A stretch of DNA of 64,000 bases from Uliginosibacterium aquaticum (GTDB lineage Bacteria > Pseudomonadota > Gammaproteobacteria > Burkholderiales > Rhodocyclaceae), in the NCBI RefSeq assembly GCF_012972705.2, contig NZ_JABCSC020000001.1, forward strand, positions 1-64,000. The letters are read 5' to 3'. Each line of letters begins with the position of its first letter. Positions within the stretch are counted from its first letter, which is position 1. Below, one piece after another: positions 34,814 through 44,136 of the stretch. The notes below the pieces were generated by a model that worked only from the letters and a program-made list of their open reading frames with translations, had not been told where the DNA came from and ran no database searches. Position numbers and translations under genes: made by a program.

Positions 34814-37192
34814 ATGCGCGCAGCGCTGCACCACAAGAACCGCTTCACCCCGGCACCCCTGGCTCTGGCTGTCGCCCTCAGCCTGACCCTGGCGGCCACT
34901 GCACCGACCCATGCCCAGACTGGCACCCCGGCGGCTGCCGCGCTGAGCATCAACATCCCGGCCCAGCCGCTGGGCCATGCGCTAAACGAGCTGGCGCGGC
35001 AGGCCAACCTGCAGCTGAGCTTCCCGGCCGAACTGGTGGCCGGCAAGACGGCACCGGCCGTGTCCGGCCAGCTCACACCGCGTCAGGCGCTCGATCGCCT
35101 GCTTGCCGGCAGTGATCTCGAAGCCAGCGTGGACGGCAGCGCGGTACTGGTGAAGAAGGCCCCGCCGCGCACGGCCGGCACTGACAAGGAGCTGGCAGCG
35201 GTCGTGGTGAGCAGCCTGCGCGCCAATCGCGTCTCCAAGGGCGCGACCGGTCTGCCGATGGAGGTCAAGGAAACGCCGCAGAGCATCAGCACCTTTGACT
35301 CAGTCGACATGCAGAACTATGGCGTGACAGGCAGCAACCAGGCGCTGCAGATGGTCACCGGCATCAATGTGGAGCAGTACGAGACCAACCGGGCGACCTT
35401 TGAATCGCGCGGCTTCGAGATCCAGCTCACCCAGATGGATGGTCTGGGCATGACCAACAGCTGGGGCACGGTCGTGGGCCAGCAAGACACCTTCCTGTTC
35501 GACAAGATTGAGGTCATCCGCGGCGCCAATGGCCTGCTGACCGGGGTGGGCAACGCCTCCGGCACGGTCAACTACGTGCGCAAGCGCCCCACCAACAAGG
35601 ACGAGGGTCAGGTGGTGCTGGAAGGTGGCTCCTACGACAAGAAGCGCGTTGCGCTCGATTACAACAAGGTGCTGACTGAAGACGGCACGGTGGCCGGCCG
35701 TGTCGTGCTGATCCATCAGGACAAGGACTCCTGGATCCGCAGCCTGAACGATCGCGACACCACGCTGTACGGCGTGATCGACAGCCAGATTGGCAGCAAC
35801 GGTGTGCTGACGGTGGGCGTGACGGACCAGGATCATCGCCAGAAGTCACCGATGTGGGGCTCGCTGACGCTCAACTACGCGGACGGCAGCCAGGCCAGCT
35901 TCGATACCAGCGCGTCCACCTCGCAGGACTGGACCTACTGGAACACCAAATCGACAACCGCCTTCGCTGAATACACCCACTATCTGAGCGACAACTGGGA
36001 AGGCAAGTTCACCTACAACAAGCGCCACGCCGAGGAAGAAACGCGCCTGCTCTACGCCTACTCGCTTTCGGGGGCGCTCAACAATGACAACACCGGCCTG
36101 GTCGGCTGGCCCTATGGCAGCTACACGACGACTGACAGCGATCTCTTCGACCTCAACCTGAGCGGCAACTTCAACCTGTTCGGCCGCAAGCACGAGCTGA
36201 TCACCGGCCTGAGTCACTCCATCGAGGAAACTGACACCGATACCTACAGTTTTGATTCCAGTTACATGCTGCAGGCCTTGCCGGCCTTCCCCTACGGCGG
36301 CAACGTCTATCCGGAACCGAACTGGGGCGCACGCACACCGGCCTCCGGGGGCAAGCAGACCCTGACCCGTCTCTATGGCGCGACCCGTCTGGCGCTGACT
36401 GATGAGCTGCGTGCGATCGTGGGTCTGAACTCCGTGAAGCTCGAGCGTGAAGGCAGCTCGCGCTACGGCTCGGTCACCACCACCACCGAATATCCCGACA
36501 CCCGCAAGTCCAGCCCCTATTACGGCCTGACCTACGACATCACGGGCAACCTGCTGGGTTACCTCTCCTATTCCGAGATCTTCCAGAATCAGGACCAGAC
36601 CGACTACAGCGGGGCCTATCTGGATCCGATGAAGGGCGTCAACCGCGAAGCCGGCCTGAAGGCCGACTGGCTCGACAAGCGCCTGCTGACCACCTTCGCC
36701 GTGTTCAGCGCCAAGCAGGAAGGCCTGGCCACCTATGACGGTATGACCAGCGCGGGTCAGTACGCCTACGTGCCCAAGGATGTGAAATCTACCGGCTTTG
36801 AGCTCGAGGCCACCGGCAAGATCGGTCGCGATGCGAACCTGGCCCTGGGTTTTACCCGCATCAAGCTGACCGGGCCGGATGGCAATGACATCTATGAATG
36901 GGTGCCACGCACGCAGGTGAAGGCGCGCTTCGACAGCGCCATCCCTGGCTTGCCCGCGTTGCGTCTGGGCCTCTCCACACGCTGGAACTCCGACGTGAGG
37001 AAGAACGGCGGCGCCCGCCAGGACGCCTATTCCGTGTCCGATGCCTTCGCCCGCTATCAGATCACCCCGGAGATGTCGGCCCGCCTCAACGTCAACAACC
37101 TGTTCAACCAGAAGTACGTCACCGGGATTGCCTATGGCGCGGTCTATGGCGAGCCACGCAGTGCTTACCTCACGCTTGATTACAAGCTTTGA
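34814..37192 (+). CDS. TonB-dependent siderophore receptor with signalling N-terminus
   Basis: A 792-residue outer-membrane receptor of the FpvA/FhuE type. After the signal peptide (cleaved near THAQT) comes an STN signalling domain (IPAQPLGHALNELARQANLQLSF), then a plug with DKIEVIRGANGLLTGVGNASGTVN and a C-terminal beta barrel ending in LTLDYKL with a terminal Leu instead of the usual Phe. The STN domain talks to FecR, making this a regulated receptor. ATG 34814 follows AGGAG. The ligand is probably a hydroxamate-type siderophore, by family only. Confidence 0.92.
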   Translation: MRAALHHKNRFTPAPLALAVALSLTLAATAPTHAQTGTPAAAALSINIPAQPLGHALNELARQANLQLSFPAELVAGKTAPAVSGQLTPRQALDRLLAGSDLEASVDGSAVLVKKAPPRTAGTDKELAAVVVSSLRANRVSKGATGLPMEVKETPQSISTFDSVDMQNYGVTGSNQALQMVTGINVEQYETNRATFESRGFEIQLTQMDGLGMTNSWGTVVGQQDTFLFDKIEVIRGANGLLTGVGNASGTVNYVRKRPTNKDEGQVVLEGGSYDKKRVALDYNKVLTEDGTVAGRVVLIHQDKDSWIRSLNDRDTTLYGVIDSQIGSNGVLTVGVTDQDHRQKSPMWGSLTLNYADGSQASFDTSASTSQDWTYWNTKSTTAFAEYTHYLSDNWEGKFTYNKRHAEEETRLLYAYSLSGALNNDNTGLVGWPYGSYTTTDSDLFDLNLSGNFNLFGRKHELITGLSHSIEETDTDTYSFDSSYMLQALPAFPYGGNVYPEPNWGARTPASGGKQTLTRLYGATRLALTDELRAIVGLNSVKLEREGSSRYGSVTTTTEYPDTRKSSPYYGLTYDITGNLLGYLSYSEIFQNQDQTDYSGAYLDPMKGVNREAGLKADWLDKRLLTTFAVFSAKQEGLATYDGMTSAGQYAYVPKDVKSTGFELEATGKIGRDANLALGFTRIKLTGPDGNDIYEWVPRTQVKARFDSAIPGLPALRLGLSTRWNSDVRKNGGARQDAYSVSDAFARYQITPEMSARLNVNNLFNQKYVTGIAYGAVYGEPRSAYLTLDYKL

Positions 37193-37201
37193 GCTTTGAG
37201 C

Positions 37202-37229
37202 CCGGACCGGCAGTTTGATGCCGGTCCGG
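37202..37229 (+). terminator. Hairpin after the receptor gene
   Basis: A perfect 11-bp stem (37202-37212 and 37219-37229) with loop GTTTGA lies 10 bases after the receptor stop codon. No T tract follows, so it may attenuate rather than end transcription before the DUF3649 gene. Confidence 0.45.
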
Positions 37230-37290
37230 CGTACGCCATCCAGACCGAACCCGCCGGACCTGCTTCACCCAACAGGCTTAGCCCACAGAC

Positions 37291-37599
37291 ATGACACGCA
37301 CGCATTCGCGACCCCTGCAGCAACTTGGCATTGCCCTGCGAATCCTCGCCGCCATTCCCGGCGGCTGGGCCTTTTCCTGGGGCTTCGTGGCCTGCGGCAC
37401 GGCGGCCCTGGTGGCCCTCGGCGCGCCCTTTCATGATGCCGAGACGGCCTTGCTGATGCTGGGCCTGCTGGTTTTTGCCGGCGTCTTCCTGTGGTCCTTC
37501 GCCGCGCGCAGCGTGCTGCGGGTGTGTGCGGTGCTGGTCGGCGGTGCCCTGCTCTTCAACGCCGCAGCCCTGCTGCTGCAGCGTGCGATCCTGTCCTGA
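37291..37599 (+). CDS. DUF3649 small membrane protein (iron-uptake associated)
   Basis: A 102-residue protein with three hydrophobic helices (AAIPGGWAFSWGFVACGTAALV, ALLMLGLLVFAGVFLWSF and VCAVLVGGALLFNAAALLL). It matches DUF3649, a family that often sits with TonB-dependent receptors and PepSY membrane proteins. It starts the three-gene set that follows the receptor. The function is not known; involvement in siderophore reduction or import at the inner membrane is inferred from context. Confidence 0.85.
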   Translation: MTRTHSRPLQQLGIALRILAAIPGGWAFSWGFVACGTAALVALGAPFHDAETALLMLGLLVFAGVFLWSFAARSVLRVCAVLVGGALLFNAAALLLQRAILS

Positions 37600-37609
37600 G
37601 GGCGCCGCC

Positions 37610-39310
37610 ATGTTCACGAGTTTTCGCCAATCCATGGCCTGGCTGCATACCTGGTTCGGCCTCGCGCTGGGCTATGTGCTGATGGCCTGCTTCTTCTTTG
37701 GTGCGCTGTCGGTGTTCGATCGCGAGATCGATCGCTGGGCGCTGCCCGAAACGCGTTTCGCGCCGCAGCCCATGCCCTCCTTCGACAAGGTCTTGTTGCC
37801 GGCCTTCGCGCGACTCGAAGCGGACCCTGCCGACTATGCCCTCAACATGCCGGCGCTGCACGATGCGGCCAAAGGCCCGCAAACCCCGCGCCAGGAACTG
37901 CCGCCCGACGAGTACTGGGCCTACACCACCCACCGCGATCCGGTGCTGGCCATTGGCGCCGGCTTCCGCGTGCCGCAGCCGAAAGATCCGGGCCTGGAAA
38001 ACCATATCCACGCCAATGCCACGATCGATCCGCGCAGCGGCGCGGCCGTGCCTTCGGACCAGCTCAAGATCGGCAGCCAGTGGTTCTACCCGATGCACTA
38101 CAGCCTGAACTGGCAGTGGCAGAACATGGGCATCTTCACCGTGGGCCTCGCCGGTCTGGTGATGCTCGTCGCCCTGGTGAGCGGCGTGATCATGCACCGC
38201 AAGTTCTTCCGCGAGTTCTTCACCTTCCGCCCGCAGAAACAGACCCAGCGCAGCCTGCTCGATCTGCACAACCTCACCGGCGTGGTGGCGCTGCCCTTCC
38301 ACTTCTTCTTTGCCTTCACCGGCCTGCTGATCTTTGCTGGCTTCTACTACTTTCCGGTGTCGCAGTTCCAGCTCAAGCCCCTGCACGATCAGCACGAGAT
38401 CATCGAGGCGCGCGAAACAGGTCTGCCGCATCAGCGTGCCGGCATCCCGGCGCCGCTGGCTTCGGTCGACGCCATGATGGCGGAGGCCAAGCGTCGTTGG
38501 GCCGCGCGTGACATGGCTGGTGAGGTTGGCTTCCTGCAACTGCATCACCTGGGTGACGCCAACGGCTATGTGAGCATCTACCGCGCGGGGAGTGATCGCG
38601 TGGCGCTGGTCGGCGAAGCGATCCACTTCAAGGCCAGCAGCGGCGAAGTGCTGCGCGAGGAGCCGCCGCGCGCGGCCGTGCCGGCGCTCAACGAATTCCT
38701 CACCGGCCTGCACCTGCAGCATTTCGAGCACTGGCTGTTGCGCTGGCTTTACGTGCTGGGCGGCCTGCTTGGTTGTGCCTGCATCGCCACCGGCTTCATC
38801 TTCTTCGTCGAAAAGCGCAAGCGGCAACACGCCGCAGCCGGCAGCCCCGGCGCCCGCGTAGTGGATGCCCTGGCCGTAGGCTGCGTCACCGGCATGGTGA
38901 TCGCGGCGGTCGGCATGCTGGTGGTCAATCGCCTGCTGCCCGCCGGGCTCAGCGGCAAGGGGGAGTGGGAGCAGCAGATTTTCTGGGGCCTGTGGTTGCT
39001 GGCCTTCGTGCATGCCGCCCTGCGCGGCGCTCCCGTGGCGCAGGCGCGCATCAATCCGGCCTGGCGCGAGCAGTGCTGGGCCATCGCCGCGCTGGCGCTG
39101 GCGGCGGTGCTGCTGAACTGGCTGAGCACCGGCGACCACCTGCTGCAGACGATCATCCTCGAACCGTACTGGGCCGTGGCCGGCGTGGATCTGAGCCTGC
39201 TGGCAGCCGCCGGCCTCGCCGCCCTGGCGGCGCGCCGGCTGGCGCGGCGTGAGCAGCGCGCGCTGCTCAGCCCGAGTGCAGCGCCGGAGACGGAGGTGGT
39301 TCATGCCTGA
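37610..39310 (+). CDS. PepSY-associated membrane-helix protein
   Basis: A 566-residue inner-membrane protein with the PepSY_TM architecture: an N-terminal helix (AWLHTWFGLALGYVLMACFFFGALS), a periplasmic region, helices near VFTVGLAGLVMLVALVSGVIM and GVVALPFHFFFAFTGLLIFA, and four more helices at the C-terminus. Conserved histidines (LHTWFG, IMHRKF, DLHNLTG, ALPFHFF) suggest heme binding; some relatives are ferric-siderophore reductases. ATG 37610 is 10 bases after the DUF3649 stop. Confidence 0.88.
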   Translation: MFTSFRQSMAWLHTWFGLALGYVLMACFFFGALSVFDREIDRWALPETRFAPQPMPSFDKVLLPAFARLEADPADYALNMPALHDAAKGPQTPRQELPPDEYWAYTTHRDPVLAIGAGFRVPQPKDPGLENHIHANATIDPRSGAAVPSDQLKIGSQWFYPMHYSLNWQWQNMGIFTVGLAGLVMLVALVSGVIMHRKFFREFFTFRPQKQTQRSLLDLHNLTGVVALPFHFFFAFTGLLIFAGFYYFPVSQFQLKPLHDQHEIIEARETGLPHQRAGIPAPLASVDAMMAEAKRRWAARDMAGEVGFLQLHHLGDANGYVSIYRAGSDRVALVGEAIHFKASSGEVLREEPPRAAVPALNEFLTGLHLQHFEHWLLRWLYVLGGLLGCACIATGFIFFVEKRKRQHAAAGSPGARVVDALAVGCVTGMVIAAVGMLVVNRLLPAGLSGKGEWEQQIFWGLWLLAFVHAALRGAPVAQARINPAWREQCWAIAALALAAVLLNWLSTGDHLLQTIILEPYWAVAGVDLSLLAAAGLAALAARRLARREQRALLSPSAAPETEVVHA

Positions 39311-39620
39311 AGCTTTTTGGCTCTTGCTTGCCTGTCTGCTGAGTCTGGCCGGCATGGCCTGGCTGGCCCTGGCGATGGCCGTGCATTGGGAGCAGGTCAT
39401 GCTGCAGCCAGCGGCCCGGGCGGCTGGCGTACGCCTTCTGCTGCGTGGCGCGGGCGCCTGTGCCCTGGCCCTCGCGGCCGCAGCCTGCCTGCTGGCTGAT
39501 CGGCCTTCGATGGCCCTGCTGGTGTGGCTGATGTTGCTTGCTGCCAGTGCCCTGACGGTGGCCCTGACGCTCGCCTGGCGACCGGCCCTGTTGCGCGGGC
39601 TGTGCGCCCTGCGAGGCTGA
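39303..39620 (+). CDS. DUF3325 family small membrane protein
   Basis: A 105-residue protein of three helices ([38 protein letters not shown] and [19 protein letters not shown]). It matches DUF3325, typically the last gene after a PepSY_TM gene in iron-uptake loci. ATG 39303 overlaps the end of the PepSY gene by eight bases, so the two are coupled. The function is not known. Confidence 0.82.
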   Translation: MPEAFWLLLACLLSLAGMAWLALAMAVHWEQVMLQPAARAAGVRLLLRGAGACALALAAAACLLADRPSMALLVWLMLLAASALTVALTLAWRPALLRGLCALRG

Positions 39621-39685
39621 GAAGCCCTCGACGGCGCGGCCCATCGCTGCGATGCTCGGGGCTTCGTCTCCAACCTCCCGTCCGT

Positions 39686-39937
39686 ATGAACTGTCGCTCT
39701 GGTTGCGCCGCCTGCTGCATCGCGCCCTCGATCTCCAGCCCCATCCCCGGCATGCCGCAAGGCAAGCCGGCCGGGGTGCCCTGCATCCAGCTCGATGCAG
39801 CCTTGCGCTGCAAGATCTTCGGCATGCCCGGTCGCCCGGCCGTGTGTGGCGGGCTGCAGCCTTCGGCGGAAATGTGTGGCGATTCGCGCGAGCAGGCGAT
39901 GCACTGGATCGGCGCGCTGGAGCAGGCCACGCGCTGA
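39686..39937 (+). CDS. YkgJ-type cysteine-cluster protein
   Basis: An 83-residue protein with eight cysteines in [26 protein letters not shown] and MCGD, the arrangement of the zinc- or iron-chelating (YkgJ) family. ATG 39686 is chosen because the cluster starts directly after it (MNCRSGC). It lies after the iron-uptake block but separated by 65 bases, so it may be independent. The metal is not known from sequence. Confidence 0.8.
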   Translation: MNCRSGCAACCIAPSISSPIPGMPQGKPAGVPCIQLDAALRCKIFGMPGRPAVCGGLQPSAEMCGDSREQAMHWIGALEQATR

Positions 39938-40083
39938 TCGCGTCGTGCATCGCCGCTGCTCTGGTCGGTAGCTATCGCATCCTGCAGGCGCACGCCACGC
40001 GCGGGCGGTAGCCCTGATGTGCCCCGAGGCCAAGTTCATCACGCCGGCATGCATCGTGGCGCGGTCTCGCCGCAGTGCGCCCG

Positions 40084-40089
40084 TATAAT
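40084..40089 (+). promoter_or_regulatory. Consensus -10 element upstream of uppP
   Basis: A perfect TATAAT lies 30 bases before the uppP start codon. No convincing -35 is visible at 16-18 bases, so this is probably a -10-driven promoter, or one with a weak -35. Confidence 0.5.
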
Positions 40090-40118
40090 CCGGGTTTCCC
40101 CCAGCCCGGCGCATTTTC

Positions 40119-40940
40119 ATGGACCTCATCCTGCTGCTCAAGGCCGCCATTCTCGGCATCGTCGAAGGCCTCACCGAATTTCTGCCGATCTCCTCCACCG
40201 GCCACCTGATCCTGGTCGGCACCCTGCTGGATTTTCACGATGAGCGCGGCAAGCTGTTCGAGATCGTGATCCAGTCCGCCGCGATCCTGGCTGTGGTGTG
40301 GGAATACCGGGCCCGCCTGGGCCATGCCCTGATCAGCGCCACCCGCGAGGAAGCTTCGCGCCGTCTGCTGGTGAACGTGGCCATCGCCTTCCTGCCGCTG
40401 GCCGTGCTGGGGCTGGTATTCGGCAAGTGGCTCAAGCTGCATCTGTTCAACGCGCCGGTGGTGGCCGCTACCTTCATATTCGGCGGCCTGATCATCCTGT
40501 GGGCTGAGCGCAAGAGTCATCACGAGCGTGTTGCAACGGTGGAAGACATGAACTGGCTGGATGCGCTGAAGGTCGGCGTCGCCCAGGCCTTCGCCCTGAT
40601 TCCCGGCACTTCGCGCAGCGGCGCGACGATCATCGGCGGCATGCTCTTCGGTCTCTCGCGCAAGGCGGCCACCGAATTCACCTTCTTCCTCGCCATCCCG
40701 ACCCTCGGCGTGGCCGGCCTCTACTCGCTCTACAAGGAGCGTGCGCTGCTCTCGGTGGACGATCTGGGGATGTGGGCGGTGGGCATGCTGTTCTCCTTCA
40801 TCTCGGCTTTTGTCTGTGTGCGCTGGCTGATCCGTTTCGTGTCCACCCACAGTTTCAAGGTCTTCGCCTGGTACCGCATCGTGTTTGGCCTGATCGTGCT
40901 GCTCACCTGGCAGATGGGCTGGGTGCACTGGGCGGACTGA
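40119..40940 (+). CDS. uppP: Undecaprenyl-diphosphatase UppP (BacA)
   Basis: A 273-residue inner-membrane enzyme that dephosphorylates undecaprenyl pyrophosphate, recycling the lipid carrier of cell-wall synthesis; overexpression gives bacitracin resistance. The catalytic segments are [16 protein letters not shown] (with the key Glu residues) and [13 protein letters not shown]. Seven or eight helices are predicted. It is monocistronic, with a consensus -10 upstream and a terminator after. Confidence 0.95.
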   Translation: MDLILLLKAAILGIVEGLTEFLPISSTGHLILVGTLLDFHDERGKLFEIVIQSAAILAVVWEYRARLGHALISATREEASRRLLVNVAIAFLPLAVLGLVFGKWLKLHLFNAPVVAATFIFGGLIILWAERKSHHERVATVEDMNWLDALKVGVAQAFALIPGTSRSGATIIGGMLFGLSRKAATEFTFFLAIPTLGVAGLYSLYKERALLSVDDLGMWAVGMLFSFISAFVCVRWLIRFVSTHSFKVFAWYRIVFGLIVLLTWQMGWVHWAD

Positions 40941-40967
40941 GTTTGGCGCCTGAGTTCTGTTTTTCAG

Positions 40968-40993
40968 AAGCCCGGCCGCGCCCGGGCTTTTTC
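40968..40993 (+). terminator. Rho-independent terminator of uppP
   Basis: An 8-bp stem (AAGCCCGG at 40968-40975 and CCGGGCTT at 40982-40989) runs into TTTTTCTT. It lies about 30 bases after the uppP stop. Confidence 0.88.
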
Positions 40994-41156
40994 TTGTCCT
41001 GATCGGCGCCGCTCCTGGCGTTTAGCGGCCGATGTTGCCTAGATACGACGCCTGTGTCGCATGCCGTGAAAGGCGGGCCAGAAAGTGATCGCCGCGCGCC
41101 TTGTCTCCTTGTTAGCCTTTCCCGCCTTTAAATTTTTTAACAAGTTGTACGGGGGA

Positions 41157-42500
41157 ATGATGTTCAAGTATGGAGCGGGGTGTGCGGCGCTGCTGACGGC
41201 GCTAGTGTTGGTTGCGTGTGGCGGCGGCGGCGGCGGTGGGGGTGGTGGAGCGAGCGCGCCAGCAACAGCTGCCGTGGCTGCTGGCAGCTCATCTGCAGCG
41301 GCCTGCGCCGGCAGCGCCAGTGCGGCTACGGGCGATTTCAGTTTGTCCACGACGTCGGTGAGCCTCACTGGCACGGCGGGCTCGCCTCTGGCTTCCTCGC
41401 AGACTGTCACGATGACGGTGAGCAATCCGGCGGCGACCACCGTGTTCATCACCCAGACCGATGCCTGGCTGACGATCACCCCCAATCTGGCCGGCGGCTA
41501 TGCCACGGTGACGGCCAATGCCTCCACGCTGGCGGCGGGTTTTTACTGCAGCATCGTGAACGTCGCCCTGCGTAACGCAGCCGGGGCCACCCTGTCGTCG
41601 CGGGATGTGGCGGTGAGCTTCAGTGTTGCGAGCGGGGCAACTGCGGCTTCGAGCTCCTCGCGTGCTTCGAGCGCCTCCAGCTCTTCGCTGAGCGTGCCGG
41701 CATCGGTGAGTTGGAACAGCTACAACGGAACGCTGCATCCGACTGCGGACGGCGCGCTTGTTCTCGGGAGTGGGAGTGGCAGCAAGTTCGTGCTGGTCGG
41801 TGGATCGATCTCCGATTCATTGCCGGCCTCCAGTTCGAGCTCAAGCGCGAGTTCGACGAGCAGCTCTGCGGCCAGCTCAAGCAGTGGCACCGCATATTTC
41901 ATGGATTACATGAGCGCCAGTGGTGGCACGCTGAGCCTAGATTCGTCAGCCGTGCCGCTGAACCGCAGCCTGGTCCGCAGCAGCAGTGCGCTCAACACCA
42001 GCCCCAGCTATCCGCGTTACATGACTTTCCTGACCCGCGTGATGCCGGTGAGCGGTGTGAGCTATGACGTCAATACTCGCCTGGCTGAGTTCGAACTGGC
42101 CTTTGCCGACAGCCGTGTGGTGCTGGTGCTGCGCGGAGACGCCAGCAGCAGCAATGTGCGTCTGCAGACTGTCGAACAGGGCGGGAGTGATGTGGTCGCA
42201 CAGATCGACATGACCCAGCCGCATATCTTCCAGATCGCGGTGACTCTGACCAGCGCCTACGCCGGTACCGTGACGGTGTATGTGGATGGCAACTCCACGC
42301 CCTTGCTGGGCCCGCTGAGTACCACCAACATGCAGCGTACCTACGCGGTGGGGCAGGACTATGTGCAGTTCGGTGACAACCGCAATGTGGCCTTCCGCAG
42401 CAATCTGGACTGGATGGCCTGGACGACCCAGGGTGCTTACAGTCCGGCGCAGCTGGCCGGCAAGCTGCCCAGCGGCCTCGGGGTGACCACCGGTTACTGA
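41157..42500 (+). CDS. Polyserine-linker lipoprotein of unknown function
   Basis: A 447-residue predicted outer-membrane lipoprotein. The signal peptide ends in the lipobox LVAC (Cys21), followed directly by ten glycines. Residues about 40-150 form a beta-sandwich domain (BACON- or Ig-like: FSLSTTSVSLTGTAG and DAWLTITPN). Two serine-rich linkers (SSSSRASSASSSS and a longer one further on) border the rest, which resembles a LamG-like or carbohydrate-binding domain near the C-terminus (FELAFADSRVVLVLRG). ATG 41157 or 41160 follows a G run. A ligand is not known. Confidence 0.75.
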   Translation: MMFKYGAGCAALLTALVLVACGGGGGGGGGGASAPATAAVAAGSSSAAACAGSASAATGDFSLSTTSVSLTGTAGSPLASSQTVTMTVSNPAATTVFITQTDAWLTITPNLAGGYATVTANASTLAAGFYCSIVNVALRNAAGATLSSRDVAVSFSVASGATAASSSSRASSASSSSLSVPASVSWNSYNGTLHPTADGALVLGSGSGSKFVLVGGSISDSLPASSSSSSASSTSSSAASSSSGTAYFMDYMSASGGTLSLDSSAVPLNRSLVRSSSALNTSPSYPRYMTFLTRVMPVSGVSYDVNTRLAEFELAFADSRVVLVLRGDASSSNVRLQTVEQGGSDVVAQIDMTQPHIFQIAVTLTSAYAGTVTVYVDGNSTPLLGPLSTTNMQRTYAVGQDYVQFGDNRNVAFRSNLDWMAWTTQGAYSPAQLAGKLPSGLGVTTGY

Positions 42501-42522
42501 TCCGCTATTGCCGCAGTTGCGA

Positions 42523-42549
42523 GGGCGCAGCTTTGGCTGCGCCCTTTTT
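42523..42549 (+). terminator. Rho-independent terminator of the polyserine lipoprotein gene
   Basis: A perfect 9-bp stem (GGGCGCAGC at 42523-42531 and GCTGCGCCC at 42536-42544) with loop TTTG is followed by TTTTT. It sits between the lipoprotein gene and the YqiA-type gene. Confidence 0.9.
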
Positions 42550-42622
42550 CTTTGTTGCAACGCATCACGCTGAGCGGCGCAGGCTGGCAGAATCCGGTTT
42601 TGCCGATTTCTGGCCGCTTGCC

Positions 42623-43195
42623 ATGATCCTCTACCTCCACGGTTTCCGTTCCGGCCCCCAATCCCAGAAGGTGCAGGCACTGGCCCTGCGCATGGCGCAG
42701 CGCGGTCTGGGTGATTACCTGTGGTGCGAACAGCTGTCGCCGGTGCCTTGCGAGGCGATTGCCCAGGCCGAGGCGCAGCTTGCGCGCTGCACTACGCCGC
42801 CGCTGCTGGCGGGCAGTTCGCTGGGCGGCTTCTACGCAACCCATCTGGCCGAGAAGCATGCGCTGCAGGCTGTGGTGATCAATCCCTTCGTTCCCCATGC
42901 TGGCTTTGACCAGAGTCTGTTCATCGGAGAGCACCAGATGATCTACAGCGGTGAGCGCTTCAGCTTCACGGCAGAACACGCCGCGCAGATCGCCGCGCTG
43001 GATGTGGCGCGGATCAGTCGGCCGGAGAATTTCTGGCTGCTGGCAGAGGAGGGCGACGAGGTGCTGGACTACCGCCATGCGCTCAAGCGTTACGCCGGCT
43101 GCCACCAGAGCGTGCTGCCCGGCGGCGACCACAGCTTCACGCGCTGGGATGATTACCTCGATGCAGTGATCGAGCGCGCCGGGCTGGCCGCATGA
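42623..43195 (+). CDS. YqiA-family alpha/beta-hydrolase esterase
   Basis: A 190-residue cytoplasmic esterase. The N-terminal MILYLHGFRSGPQSQK is the family's oxyanion loop, the nucleophile is in LAGSSLGGFYAT (G-x-S-x-G), and the last part GGDHSFTRWDDYLD holds the catalytic His with a preceding Asp in EEGDEVLDYR. ATG 42623 was chosen by alignment with this opening. It overlaps the RarD gene by four bases, so the pair is coupled. The substrate is unknown. Confidence 0.9.
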   Translation: MILYLHGFRSGPQSQKVQALALRMAQRGLGDYLWCEQLSPVPCEAIAQAEAQLARCTTPPLLAGSSLGGFYATHLAEKHALQAVVINPFVPHAGFDQSLFIGEHQMIYSGERFSFTAEHAAQIAALDVARISRPENFWLLAEEGDEVLDYRHALKRYAGCHQSVLPGGDHSFTRWDDYLDAVIERAGLAA

Positions 43196-44076
43196 ACGCA
43201 GCACAACAAGGTACGCGCGCCGGTTTCCTGGCGGCGCTGACGGCGTTTTCGATCTGGGGCGTGGCCCCGCTGTACTGGAAGCTGCTCACCGGCGTGCCAG
43301 CACTTGAAACGGTGGCCCACCGCGTCGTCTGGTCGCTGCTGATGCTGACTGGCGTGATGGCCTGGCGGGGGGGCTTCACGGTGTTGCGTCGGCTGGCGGG
43401 CGAGCCGCGCCTGATCGGTCTGCTGGCGCTGACCACGACCCTCACGGCGGTGAACTGGCTGCTCTTCGTGTGGGCCATCGTCAACAACCATGTGCTGGAA
43501 GCCAGCCTCGGCTACTTCATCGCGCCGCTGATTAATGTGCTGCTGGCCGCGATCTTCCTGCGCGAGCGTCTGCATACCTGGCAGAAACTGGCGGTGGCCC
43601 TGGCCTGTGCCGGCGTGCTGTGGCGGGTGTGGCATCTGGGTACGCTGCCTTGGGTGTCGCTGAGCCTGGCCGTGACCTTCTCGCTCTACGGCCTGCTGCG
43701 CAAGCGCGCGCCGATCGGAGCGCTGGACGGGCTTTTCGTCGAAACCCTGCTGGCTGCGCCGGTGGCGCTGGGCTGGCTGCTGTGGCTGCAGGCCGGCGGC
43801 GAGGGCCACTTCAGCGGTGCGGGCACGATTGCGGCACTGATCGGCACCGGCCTGATCACCGCTGTGCCGCTGTTTCTCTACACCGTGGGCGCGCGCCGCT
43901 TGCGTTACACCACCCTGGGCTTCATCCAGTATGTGGGCCCGAGCCTGCAATTCGCCCAGGCGGTGTTCCTGTTCCATGAGCCCTTCAGCCATGTTGCGCT
44001 GATCAGTTTCATGTTCATCTGGGCCGGGCTGGCGGTGTTTTCACTGGACGCCTTGCGCCGCGCCCGTGCGGCTTGA
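43192..44076 (+). CDS. RarD-type EamA transporter
   Basis: A 294-residue inner-membrane protein of ten helices in the drug/metabolite transporter superfamily. The RarD opening GFLAALTAFSIWGVAPLYWKLL and the repeat-like second half GLITAVPLFLYTVGARRL with TTLGFIQYVGPSLQF are clear. The physiological substrate of this family is uncertain (E. coli RarD was linked to chloramphenicol resistance). It overlaps the esterase gene by four bases. Confidence 0.9.
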   Translation: MNAAQQGTRAGFLAALTAFSIWGVAPLYWKLLTGVPALETVAHRVVWSLLMLTGVMAWRGGFTVLRRLAGEPRLIGLLALTTTLTAVNWLLFVWAIVNNHVLEASLGYFIAPLINVLLAAIFLRERLHTWQKLAVALACAGVLWRVWHLGTLPWVSLSLAVTFSLYGLLRKRAPIGALDGLFVETLLAAPVALGWLLWLQAGGEGHFSGAGTIAALIGTGLITAVPLFLYTVGARRLRYTTLGFIQYVGPSLQFAQAVFLFHEPFSHVALISFMFIWAGLAVFSLDALRRARAA

Positions 44077-44099
44077 GCAGCTTCCGGGGCGGCGCCCGC

Positions 44100-44105
44100 T
44101 ATAAT
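44100..44105 (+). promoter_or_regulatory. Consensus -10 element upstream of the RNB gene
   Basis: A perfect TATAAT lies 32 bases before the ATG of the ribonuclease gene. TTGAGC upstream is 21 bases away, too far for a normal -35. The context (preceded and followed by GCC-rich sequence) resembles the one before uppP. Confidence 0.5.
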
Positions 44106-44136
44106 CGCCGGTCGCAACCCCCGCAGGCTGAATTTG

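Noticed and set aside
37556-40222. An 888-codon open frame on the minus strand across the PepSY, DUF3325 and YkgJ genes
   Set aside because: Its translation is low-complexity Arg/Ala/Gln-rich without domains; the plus-strand genes are well supported by motifs.
41700-41900. Repetitive AGC/TCG-rich DNA, as a possible CRISPR or tandem repeat
   Set aside because: It codes the serine-rich linkers of the lipoprotein; there are no fixed-length repeats with spacers.
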